Shown: positions 1-5,585 of the stretch, in pieces
How positions within the stretch are numbered: position 1 is the first letter of the stretch
Layout of the letters: every line of letters begins with the position of its first letter
Assembly: GCA_003489145.1 (NCBI GenBank)
Contig: DNJI01000059.1
Location: 1 to 5,676 of the forward strand
Origin: Gammaproteobacteria bacterium
GTDB lineage: Bacteria; Pseudomonadota; Gammaproteobacteria; PS1; Pseudothioglobaceae
Reading direction: 5' to 3'
DNA: 5,676 bases
Position numbers and translations under genes: made by a program
The notes under the pieces: generated by a model
Told to the model about the DNA's origin: nothing
Databases searched by the model: none
The model's input: only the letters and a program-made list of their open reading frames with translations

Positions 1-1614
1 ATGCGCTGGGGTGATTTAGACTTTAACTTTGTTCGCCCAACACATTGGTTGATCATGATGTTAGATGGCGACGTAGTAGAAGCCACAGTCATGGGTTTAA
101 CCAGTGGTAACACGACTCGAGGCTTGCGTTTTACTGGTGAGCAAACGTTTAGCATTGATAATGCTGGCGATTATCGACAAACTTTGTTCGATAAAGCGAA
201 AATTGAAGTGGATTTTGATGCACGTAAAGAAATGATTCGTGAACAGGTTGTACAAGTCGCACTTGATTGCCAATCGAATGCAGTGATTGATGAGTCATTA
301 TTAGAAGAAGTTTGCGCTTTGGTTGAATACCCGTGCGCATTTTCAGGTGGCTTTGATGCAAGATTTTTAGAGGTGCCAGAAGAGGCGCTTATCTCTGCCA
401 TGAAATCACACCAAAAGTATTTTCACATGGTGGATGATAATGGTAAATTATTGCCAACCTTTATCTCGGTTGCCAATATTGAATCTAGTGATTTATCAGT
501 AATTATCGATGGCAACGAGCGCGTGATTAGACCACGCTTAACTGACTCAGAGTTTTTCTGGGAGCAGGATAAAGCCAATTCCTTGGCTTCACGCTTACCT
601 AAATTAGATCGTGTCTTATTTATGAAGTCTTTAGGCTCTATGGGTGACAAAGCCAAACGTATTGAATTATTGTCAATCTATATTGCCAACGTCATTGGCG
701 CTAATGCTGATTACAGTGCTCGTGCAGGCCTATTGGCTAAAACCGATTTAGTCTCTGATATGGTCGGTGAATTTGCCGATTTACAAGGCGTGATGGGTGG
801 TTATTATGCATTGAATGATGGTGAAGATACTGCTGTGGCAACCGCCATTAGCGAGCATTACCACCCAAGGTTTGCAGGCGACACTTTACCATCAACGGCT
901 GAAGGCTTAGTGGTAGCAATTGCCGATAAGCTTGATACCATTACAGGTATTTATGGTATTGGCCAAGGCCCAACGGGTTCGAAAGATCCGTATGCTCTTC
1001 GACGGATGGCATTAGGCCTATTAAGAATCATGGTGGAGGCTGAGCTTAAACTTGATCTTAAAGCGCTTATTAAGCAATCACTCGAGTTGCACGCTTCAGA
1101 AGTTGACAGATCGAGTGCAGACGCCATCTACCAATTTATGATGGATCGTTTACGTGCTTATTACAAAGAGCAAAAAGTTAGCTCTAAAGCATTTGAAGCT
1201 GTATTGGCAGTACGACCAGAATCACCGTATGATTTTCACCTAAGAGTGGCAGCATTAAATGAATTTACCAACGACAGTGCGTCAGCTAGCCTGATTGAGG
1301 CTAATAAACGTATTGCCAACATGCTTAAAGACCATCAAGATTTAGGCACTCAAGTTGATAGTAGTGTGCTGGTTGAGGCTGCAGAAAAAGCATTATTTGA
1401 AGCAACAACAGTCGTTGCTAAACAGCTTAACACCAGCCATGATTACACTCAATCAATGAGAGAATTGCTTAGCCTTAAAGAGACGATCGACACTTTTTTT
1501 GATGAGGTGATGGTCAATTCTGACGATGAAATACTTAAACGTTCTCGTCTAACATTACTTAACTGGATAAGAGCATTGTTCTTATCAGTAGCAGACGTTT
1601 CTTATCTTTCGTAG
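1..1614 (+). CDS. glyS: Glycine--tRNA ligase beta subunit (3' part, start lies outside the window)
   Basis: Beta subunit of the alpha2beta2 glycyl-tRNA synthetase, a cytoplasmic enzyme that charges tRNA-Gly; the beta chain supplies most tRNA recognition. The visible 537 residues align from memory with E. coli GlyS (about 689 aa) starting near its residue 149, LMRWG, so roughly 150 N-terminal residues are missing and the ATG at position 1 is internal. Landmarks are MKSHQKYF (134-141), [10 protein letters not shown] (177-186), an HD-like helical domain (about 240-330, with [23 protein letters not shown]), DPYALRR (329-335) and a C-terminal DALR-type anticodon-binding region (about 380-530) with NKRIANML (435-442) and FFDEVMV (499-505). 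The C-terminus, [12 protein letters not shown], is typical and intact. glyQ would be expected upstream. The stop codon shares one base with the dtd start. Confidence 0.97.
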   Translation: MRWGDLDFNFVRPTHWLIMMLDGDVVEATVMGLTSGNTTRGLRFTGEQTFSIDNAGDYRQTLFDKAKIEVDFDARKEMIREQVVQVALDCQSNAVIDESLLEEVCALVEYPCAFSGGFDARFLEVPEEALISAMKSHQKYFHMVDDNGKLLPTFISVANIESSDLSVIIDGNERVIRPRLTDSEFFWEQDKANSLASRLPKLDRVLFMKSLGSMGDKAKRIELLSIYIANVIGANADYSARAGLLAKTDLVSDMVGEFADLQGVMGGYYALNDGEDTAVATAISEHYHPRFAGDTLPSTAEGLVVAIADKLDTITGIYGIGQGPTGSKDPYALRRMALGLLRIMVEAELKLDLKALIKQSLELHASEVDRSSADAIYQFMMDRLRAYYKEQKVSSKAFEAVLAVRPESPYDFHLRVAALNEFTNDSASASLIEANKRIANMLKDHQDLGTQVDSSVLVEAAEKALFEATTVVAKQLNTSHDYTQSMRELLSLKETIDTFFDEVMVNSDDEILKRSRLTLLNWIRALFLSVADVSYLS

Positions 1615-2051
1615 TGAAGGCTTTAATTCAGCGTGTTAGTCGTGCTCAGGTTGAAGTTAATAATCAAATAACAGGGCAGATCGATCAAGGTTTATTGGTG
1701 TTTGTTGGTATTGAAAAATACGATGAATTTGCCGAAGTCGATAAAATGATTAAACGCCTGTTGTCGTATCGCGTGTTTTACGATGCTGACGATAAAATGA
1801 ATCTATCGGTTACTGACGTTAAAGGAGGTGTTTTACTTGTTTCACAATTTACCTTAGTTGCAGATACCAGTTCTGGAACACGGCCTGGATTTTCCACCGC
1901 CAAACCACCCGTCGAGGCCGAAGAACTGTATGACTATTTTGTTCATCAAATACAAAAAGCACATGACACAGTAGCCACAGGTATTTTTGGTGCTGACATG
2001 CAGGTATCACTCACCAATGATGGCCCAGTAACCTTTTTATTAGAATGTTAG
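1614..2051 (+). CDS. dtd: D-aminoacyl-tRNA deacylase
   Basis: Homodimeric cytoplasmic proofreading enzyme that hydrolyses D-aminoacyl-tRNAs; the family is also known to remove glycine mischarged onto tRNA-Ala. It is 145 residues, the normal family length. It begins MKALIQRVSRAQV and carries both signature motifs: SQFTL (77-81) and the C-terminal GPVT (137-140, within NDGPVTFLLEC), whose Gly-cisPro dipeptide rejects L-amino acids. The start is GTG at 1614-1616, overlapping the glyS TAG by one base (TAGTG). No Shine-Dalgarno sequence precedes it, so translation probably depends on termination-reinitiation from glyS. That start gives exactly the conserved N-terminus. The 3' end overlaps the next gene by 7 nt. 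Confidence 0.97.
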   Translation: MKALIQRVSRAQVEVNNQITGQIDQGLLVFVGIEKYDEFAEVDKMIKRLLSYRVFYDADDKMNLSVTDVKGGVLLVSQFTLVADTSSGTRPGFSTAKPPVEAEELYDYFVHQIQKAHDTVATGIFGADMQVSLTNDGPVTFLLEC

Positions 2052-2455
2052 ATTTTATTACCCAAGCTATAGCGGACTATCATCAATATTTTGTCTGGAT
2101 GGGGATAGTATCTTTTGTTTTTTTTGTTGGTAGCCTTCTATTAACCCCTTTTCTATTAGGTAAGATTCCTCAGGATTATTTCATCCATACCAACCAACAC
2201 AAAGTTGAAATCGAACACCTTGGTCATTTGATCATTGTCATTATTAGAACATTGATTGGCTTTGTGCTTTTAATTGCTGGCATTATTATGCTGGTAACAC
2301 CAGGCCAAGGCATTATTTCTATTTTGTTGGGTTTATTCTTAATGGAATTTCCAGGCAAGCGTAAGCTGGAGCTGAAGTTAATTAATCATGAGCCAACATT
2401 CAAAGCACTCAATTGGCTAAGAGGTAAAGCCGGTAAGGACCCATTTGATCGATGA
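2045..2455 (+). CDS. PGPGW-type inner-membrane protein of unknown function
   Basis: A 136-residue membrane protein resembling the family of putative transmembrane proteins named after a PGPGW motif; no function is established. Hydrophobic segments lie at about 16-38, 62-84 and 88-102. The second is followed by TPGQGI (85-90), the place where family members carry PGPG, and then a GLFLMEFPGKRK stretch (96-107) matching the family pattern of a hydrophobic run followed by EFP and basic residues. The tail (107-136) is soluble and basic. The motif departs from its namesake (PGQGI instead of PGPGW). The ATG lies within the last codons of dtd (7-nt overlap), no clear ribosome binding site is visible, and the stop overlaps the next ATG in ATGA. 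Family assignment is from memory of the pattern and is moderately sure. Confidence 0.8.
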   Translation: MLDFITQAIADYHQYFVWMGIVSFVFFVGSLLLTPFLLGKIPQDYFIHTNQHKVEIEHLGHLIIVIIRTLIGFVLLIAGIIMLVTPGQGIISILLGLFLMEFPGKRKLELKLINHEPTFKALNWLRGKAGKDPFDR

Positions 2456-3075
2456 AAGAGAGTAGATTGGTTCTTATTATTTTATTGATCACCTTTGTGA
2501 TTTATAGTGTGTTTTATCTAAGCACACGTGATGTTGAAATCCCTGACAACCAAGCTATGCCTTGGCAAAGCTATGTTAATGATCAAGGCAAAACCGTTGT
2601 TTTTGACCTAACCATGGATGAGAGTACATTAGCTGAATCTATGCGCCTATTTGGCACCGAGGTCGAGGCCTCTTTGTTTGAAGACAAAGACCAAAAGAAA
2701 ACACTAGAAATTTTCTTTTCAAATACCAAAGTAGGAGGTATTTCAGCAAAGGTTATTATCAATTTAGCACTCAATGATCAGCAATTTAATTACTTGAGTG
2801 ACAACATCAAAGAAACTGAAGTCATGCCGAGCGGTAATAAAAAAACCATCTTTAACCAGGCAGGTGAATCTTCAATGTTTGGCTTAACCATTAGTGCGCT
2901 AACCTTTATTCCGAGTGCTAACTTATCAGCCGACACCTTGTTAGGTTTGTTTAAAAAGCCAGCACGTGTTGAGCTGGTTGAGCCCGGTGTTGAGTATTGG
3001 TATTATCCTAGTAAAGGTCTACGAATTATTGTGGATGCTGAGCGTAAAGAAATACTAGAATTCTATAATCTTTAA
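2452..3075 (+). CDS. Uncharacterised membrane-anchored extracytoplasmic protein
   Basis: I do not recognise a named family. The 207-residue protein starts MKESR followed by one hydrophobic helix (about 6-24) with no lipobox cysteine, so it is probably a single-pass inner-membrane protein with a 180-residue periplasmic domain. No cysteines or obvious catalytic motif are present. The body may hold two related halves: residues 48-105 (VVFDLTMDESTLAESMRLFG, then LEIFF) and 143-197 (FGLTIS, NLSADTLLGLFKKPARVEL, then YWYYPSKGLRIIVD). Both read as a beta strand, a short helix ending in LFG or LFK, then strands, faintly like BamE/SmpA-type folds; that is inference only. The start overlaps the previous stop (ATGA), with AAGGA at 2435-2439, 12 nt before the ATG. 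Cotranscription with glyS and dtd is likely. Confidence 0.8.
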   Translation: MKESRLVLIILLITFVIYSVFYLSTRDVEIPDNQAMPWQSYVNDQGKTVVFDLTMDESTLAESMRLFGTEVEASLFEDKDQKKTLEIFFSNTKVGGISAKVIINLALNDQQFNYLSDNIKETEVMPSGNKKTIFNQAGESSMFGLTISALTFIPSANLSADTLLGLFKKPARVELVEPGVEYWYYPSKGLRIIVDAERKEILEFYNL

Positions 3076-3086
3076 GTGTGGCCATT

Positions 3087-3416
3087 ATGATCAAAATGTA
3101 CGGCATTAAAAATTGTGACACCATTAAAAAGGCACAGAAGTTTTTAGAGGTGCAAGGTGTTGAATTTGAATTTATTGATTTTCGTCAAAACCCAATTGAT
3201 GAGCAAACTCTACAAAGCTTTGTTGATGCTTTGGGTTGGGATAAAGTCATTAATAAGCGCTCAACCACGTATCGTAATCTTAGCGATACTGAAAAACAAA
3301 ACATTACTTTAGCGTTGACGTTAAAAAACCCAACGCTTATCAAACGTCCCGTCTTAGTGACGGGGAGTGATATAAACGTTGGGTTTAATGAAAAACTTTA
3401 TCTGAGTTTGATTTAG
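3087..3416 (+). CDS. ArsC/YffB-family thioredoxin-fold reductase
   Basis: Small thioredoxin-fold protein of the ArsC/Spx superfamily, closest in recalled pattern to E. coli YffB. From ATG 3087 it is 109 residues. The N-terminal MYGIKNCDTIKKA (4-16) holds the single cysteine, Cys10, at the active-site position. WDKVINKRSTTYR (51-63) and LIKRPVLV (84-91) are the family's substrate-side motifs, with Arg58 and Arg87 as candidate binding residues. There is no second cysteine, so glutathione or another thiol would have to resolve it. The true substrate is unknown; YffB relatives are often mislabelled arsenate reductase or Spx regulator. A GTG at 3078 would add three residues but lies only 2 nt after the previous stop, and ATG 3087 fits the family N-terminus better. 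It is the last gene of the operon, and its TAG overlaps the opposing thioredoxin stop. Confidence 0.9.
   Translation: MIKMYGIKNCDTIKKAQKFLEVQGVEFEFIDFRQNPIDEQTLQSFVDALGWDKVINKRSTTYRNLSDTEKQNITLALTLKNPTLIKRPVLVTGSDINVGFNEKLYLSLI
3323..3386 (-). terminator. Intrinsic terminator of the thioredoxin gene, inside the reductase reading frame
   Basis: Read on the minus strand, AAACCCAACGTTTAT (3386-3372) pairs with ATAAGCGTTGGGTTT (3340-3326). This is a 15-bp stem, unbroken except for one G-U wobble, and is followed at once by Ts, giving a run of six T (3328-3323). The 31-nt loop holds an inner hairpin CCCGTC-ACTAA-GACGGG (3364-3348). The stem begins 26 nt after the thioredoxin stop. On the plus strand the wobble becomes a C-A mismatch and only three Ts follow, so the element appears built for the minus transcript. 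It lies wholly within the coding region of the reductase. The large loop is the one untypical feature. Confidence 0.75.
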
Positions 3417-3781
3417 GCCTTATCTTCTTTCTCTGCAATTTCCTTGCGTACCATTGCCATATCAAGCTCTTTGGCTTTATTAAGTACAGCTTCAAGATCT
3501 GATTCAGCCATAGCACCTGGTTGAGAGAAAATAGCAATTTGTTCTCTGAAGATCATCAGTGTTGGAATAGAGCGAATTTGGAATCGACCGCCTAACTCTT
3601 GCTCATCTTCAGTGTTAATTTTTGCAAATGTCACACCATCAATTTTCTCACTCATTGCTTCATAAGTTGGCGCAAATTGCTTACAAGGGCCACACCATGG
3701 CGCCCAAAAATCTAGAATAACAATATCATTGTTCTGAATTGTTTCATCAAAATTATCTTTGTTTAGTTCTAATACTGCCAT
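3413..3781 (-). CDS. Thioredoxin
   Basis: Cytoplasmic thiol-disulfide oxidoreductase, reduced in most bacteria by thioredoxin reductase. The 122-residue protein has the classic fold signature: the conserved buried Asp24, FWAPWCGPC with active-site Cys30 and Cys33 (WCGPC 29-33), and SIPTLMIF with cis-Pro73. It has no signal peptide. It is longer than E. coli thioredoxin (109 aa) through a charged C-terminal tail (about 104-122, ending AEKEDKA). The ATG is supported by AAAGGG at 3794-3789 with a 7-nt spacer. Its stop codon (3415-3413) is overlapped by the opposing reductase stop (3414-3416). It is transcribed divergently from ruvC from a candidate promoter about 40 nt upstream. It could be the main TrxA or a secondary thioredoxin; the window does not decide this. 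Confidence 0.95.
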   Translation of the reverse strand: MAVLELNKDNFDETIQNNDIVILDFWAPWCGPCKQFAPTYEAMSEKIDGVTFAKINTEDEQELGGRFQIRSIPTLMIFREQIAIFSQPGAMAESDLEAVLNKAKELDMAMVRKEIAEKEDKA

Positions 3782-3798
3782 TTTCTTACCCTTTAAAT

Positions 3799-3826
3799 TT
3801 GAAAAAATAAAAGTATATCATATAAT
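3799..3826 (+). promoter_or_regulatory. Candidate sigma70-type promoter for ruvC
   Basis: TTGAAA (3799-3804) and a perfect TATAAT (3821-3826) are separated by 16 nt. The predicted start is near 3833, giving a leader of about 39 nt before the ruvC ATG. The -10 overlaps the -10 proposed for the divergent thioredoxin promoter by two bases. Confidence 0.55.
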
Positions 3827-3835
3827 CCTGATATA
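3814..3835. promoter_or_regulatory. Inverted repeat spanning both divergent -10 boxes
   Basis: TATATCA (3814-3820) and TGATATA (3829-3835) form a perfect 7-bp dyad around an 8-nt spacer that contains the ruvC TATAAT. Its position would suit an operator controlling both directions at once. The arms are AT-rich, so this is only a candidate; no regulator is suggested by the sequence. Confidence 0.3.
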
Positions 3836-3845
3836 TATTAAACAA
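3817..3845 (-). promoter_or_regulatory. Candidate sigma70-type promoter for thioredoxin
   Basis: On the minus strand, TTGTTT (3845-3840) is followed after 17 nt by TATGAT (3822-3817), which matches five of six bases of the -10 consensus. Transcription would start near 3810, leaving a leader of about 30 nt with the AAAGGG ribosome binding site. An alternative -10, TATACT (3817-3812), has a poorer -35. The region is AT-rich, so chance matches are a real possibility. Confidence 0.45.
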
Positions 3846-3862
3846 AGCCAAGCAACTGATAA

Positions 3863-3882
3863 AATATTTTTATGAAAATATT
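3863..3882 (+). promoter_or_regulatory. Hairpin with the ruvC start codon in its loop
   Basis: AATATTTT (3863-3870) and AAAATATT (3875-3882) are perfect 8-bp complements flanking the four-base loop TATG, which contains the ruvC ATG (3872-3874). No Shine-Dalgarno sequence precedes the start. In RNA the stem would be all A-U and marginally stable, which could make initiation temperature-sensitive or merely be a by-product of AT richness. Confidence 0.3.
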
Positions 3883-4342
3883 AGGGGTTGATCCCGGCTC
3901 AAGAGTCACAGGCTTTGGTTTAATCGAAGCACAAAAACTCAAATTTAACTATATTGCCAGTGGCTGCATTCGCACCAAAGGCGAGCTGACTGATCGTATC
4001 ACCACCATCTTTATTGAGATTGATCAACTGATTAAACAGTATCAGCCCGATATTGTGGTGATTGAGCGCGCCTTTATGCGTCCTGATCGCCCCAACCCAG
4101 ATGCTGCGATTAAGCTAGGTCATGCGCGAGGTGCTATTATTTCTGCCGCAGGGGTGAATGGCATTACTATGGTTGAATACAGTCCTAATCAAATTAAAAA
4201 AGCGGTTGTTGGTAAAGGACATGCTACCAAAGATCAAGTTTCTTATATGGTGCAAGAATCTTTAAAACTCAATAAAGCCCCACAAGAAGATGCGGCAGAT
4301 GCATTAGCAGGCGCAATGTGCCATGCTTATCACAGTTTATAA
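3872..4342 (+). CDS. ruvC: Holliday junction resolvase (crossover junction endodeoxyribonuclease) RuvC
   Basis: Dimeric, Mg-dependent endonuclease that cuts Holliday junctions at the end of recombination repair, normally with the RuvAB branch-migration motor. The 156 residues carry the RNase H-like acidic set: Asp7 (GVDPGS), Glu65 (VVIERAF), Asp140 and Asp143 (EDAADALA), plus the KLGHARG helix (81-87) and the basic QIKKAVVGKGHATKDQV segment (107-123). Compared from memory with E. coli RuvC (173 aa), it lacks about 17 C-terminal residues and has a loop about 3 residues longer after the catalytic Glu (FMRPDRPNPDAA, 68-79, against FMAKNADSA). All catalytic residues are present, so it should be active. 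It has its own candidate promoter, no evident ribosome binding site, and no ruvA or ruvB follows directly. Confidence 0.96.
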   Translation: MKILGVDPGSRVTGFGLIEAQKLKFNYIASGCIRTKGELTDRITTIFIEIDQLIKQYQPDIVVIERAFMRPDRPNPDAAIKLGHARGAIISAAGVNGITMVEYSPNQIKKAVVGKGHATKDQVSYMVQESLKLNKAPQEDAADALAGAMCHAYHSL

Positions 4343-4350
4343 ATTAGGCT

Positions 4351-5484
4351 TCAACCAAAGTAAACTTTAATATCACCAAATTCAGGTAGTTCTCTTACTA
4401 CTTCGGTTAACTTGTCCAAGATCTCATCGTAGCTTTTGTCAGAAGATAAGCATGAAAGTGGCAAAAAGAAATCCACATGGATCTTACCATCAAGATAATG
4501 CAATTGGATACGTTTGATCTCACCATCACATTGATTGTTAAATAAAGCCTTGTTAAGAATACCAAGTGCTTGGGCACGTTCAGGTAAGTTTTCGCAAGGT
4601 GCAGCAGTTTCGTCATCCTCAGGGTCGATATGTACAGTAACGTCGTGCAAGTCTTCTAAACATTCCTTAGCTACACGCTCAACACTTACGCTAATAATAT
4701 GACCTTCACTCACACTTAAAAATGGGTCTACTTGTACATGTACGTCGGCTGATATGGCTTGGCCGATTTTACGAGTACGTAATGAATGGACATTATTAAC
4801 CCCACTAATCATGCCAATAGTATGGCGTAGTTGCTCTACTTGTGCAGCGTCAATTGAAGTGTCTACTAACTCTTTAGTGGCGCCAATACCTAACTTCCAG
4901 GCAATGTAAATCACCATCAAACCAACCACAATAGCTGCAACTCCGTCGAGGTATAGATAACCATTCAAGCTACCTAAAATACCAATAAACACCACAATCG
5001 ATGACAATGCGTCAGAGCGATGGTGCCAAGCATTTGCCTTAAGCATTTCTGATTTATAAGTCTTAGCTACTTTGAGTGTGTACCAGTACAAAGCTTCTTT
5101 AGAGAAGATTGATAGGGCAGCAACACTTAAAAGTAAAGCACTGTGTGTGAGCTCACTCGGACTACTTAGACGATTAAACGCATCAAAGATGATGCCTGTA
5201 CCAATAATGGCTAAGATGATTGACAGACCAAGTGTGGCAACAGTTTCAAATCGCTCATGGCCATACGGATGCTCCTCATCTGCTTCATCGGCTGAGTGTT
5301 TGGCTGCATACCAAACCACGCCATCAGATAAAAGATCCGAGAATGAATGAATACCATCCGCAATCAAAGCGCCAGAGTTACCGAACATACCTGCCATGAC
5401 TTTAAAGACAGCTAATAGAAAATCAACAATAGCACCAACTATAGTAACTTTTTGACTGGCCTTTGTACGTATTTCTGAATTCAT
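4351..5484 (-). CDS. Cation diffusion facilitator (CDF) family metal transporter
   Basis: Inner-membrane antiporter that typically exports Zn, Fe, Mn or related divalent metals using the proton gradient. The 377 residues show six membrane segments (about 12-32, 38-60, 81-103, 113-135, 158-176, 178-197). The transport-site motifs are HSFSD (His46, Asp50) in TM2 and HHRSD (His154, Asp158) in TM5; a His/Asp pair in both helices is the arrangement usual for zinc-preferring members, though specificity cannot be fixed this way. HPYGHERFE (72-80) after TM2 is a family hallmark. The cytoplasmic dimerisation domain (about 205-290) has His233, His249, His262 and His285 (HIDPED). A further 80 residues (about 298-377) form a second alpha/beta-looking domain beyond the usual end. 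The ATG at 5484 is the first possible start, since an in-frame TAA lies 9 nt upstream; no clear ribosome binding site is seen. Confidence 0.95.
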   Translation of the reverse strand: MNSEIRTKASQKVTIVGAIVDFLLAVFKVMAGMFGNSGALIADGIHSFSDLLSDGVVWYAAKHSADEADEEHPYGHERFETVATLGLSIILAIIGTGIIFDAFNRLSSPSELTHSALLLSVAALSIFSKEALYWYTLKVAKTYKSEMLKANAWHHRSDALSSIVVFIGILGSLNGYLYLDGVAAIVVGLMVIYIAWKLGIGATKELVDTSIDAAQVEQLRHTIGMISGVNNVHSLRTRKIGQAISADVHVQVDPFLSVSEGHIISVSVERVAKECLEDLHDVTVHIDPEDDETAAPCENLPERAQALGILNKALFNNQCDGEIKRIQLHYLDGKIHVDFFLPLSCLSSDKSYDEILDKLTEVVRELPEFGDIKVYFG

Positions 5485-5507
5485 TAACTGTTAGATAGTT
5501 TTTGTTA

Positions 5508-5538
5508 ATTATGACATTTTATGACATCTGGGTATCAA
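5508..5538 (-). promoter_or_regulatory. Weak candidate promoter for the CDF gene
   Basis: On the minus strand, TTGATA (5538-5533) and CATAAT (5513-5508) are separated by 19 nt, which is longer than optimal. The direct repeat described at 5509-5527 fills the spacer and part of the -10, as would suit a regulator-dependent promoter. Support is weak. Confidence 0.22.
5509..5527. repeat. Direct repeat TTATGACAT with 10-bp period upstream of the CDF gene
   Basis: Two identical 9-mers, TTATGACAT at 5509-5517 and 5519-5527, are separated by one base, so they lie on the same face of the helix. They sit 25-43 bp upstream of the CDF start. Read on the minus strand, ATGTCAT-AAA-ATGTCAT resembles a Pho box (CTGTCAT repeated every 11 bp), but the period is 10. 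A tandem binding site for a regulator is plausible; its identity is unknown. Confidence 0.4.
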
Positions 5539-5567
5539 TATTTTATTTTTCATTTTTTTAAATTACT

Positions 5568-5585
5568 AATGCAAATGCAAATGAG
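5568..5585. repeat. Tandem hexamers next to the Fur-like site
   Basis: AATGCA (5568-5573), AATGCA (5574-5579) and AATGAG (5580-5585) run head to tail in steps of 6 bp, the last being the left edge of the Fur-like dyad. Fur sites are often described as arrays of 6-bp units, so these may extend the site; they could also be chance. Confidence 0.3.

Noticed and set aside
1..3. ATG at the first base as the start of glyS
   Set aside because: It aligns with an internal methionine (LMRWG) of full-length GlyS; about 150 N-terminal residues are expected upstream of the window.
149..656. Several minus-strand reading frames of 70-77 codons under glyS
   Set aside because: They are antisense to a strongly conserved gene, overlap one another, and show no recognisable protein pattern or ribosome binding site.
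2583..2774. Minus-strand reading frame of 63 codons within the uncharacterised membrane protein gene
   Set aside because: It is antisense to a well-supported coupled gene and has no motif or start signal.
3078..3416. Calling the small reductase an Spx-type transcription regulator or true arsenate reductase
   Set aside because: It has one active-site cysteine and YffB-like motifs, and no ars genes or Firmicute-type Spx CxxC motif are present, so the specific function is left open.
4306..4327. Bulged hairpin AGCAGGCGC / GTGCCATGCT near the ruvC 3' end as a terminator
   Set aside because: No T run follows on either strand, and the bases encode the conserved ADALAGAMCHA region, so the pairing is probably incidental.
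4357..4403. Small hairpins AAAGT/ACTTT and AGGTAGT/ACTACTT just after ruvC as its terminator
   Set aside because: Stems are short and AT-rich or carry a wobble, and no T tract follows on the plus strand.
4407..5350. Alternative frames within the CDF gene (minus 4407-4616 and plus 5072-5350)
   Set aside because: Both lie inside a clearly conserved transporter gene and read as unconserved shadow translations.
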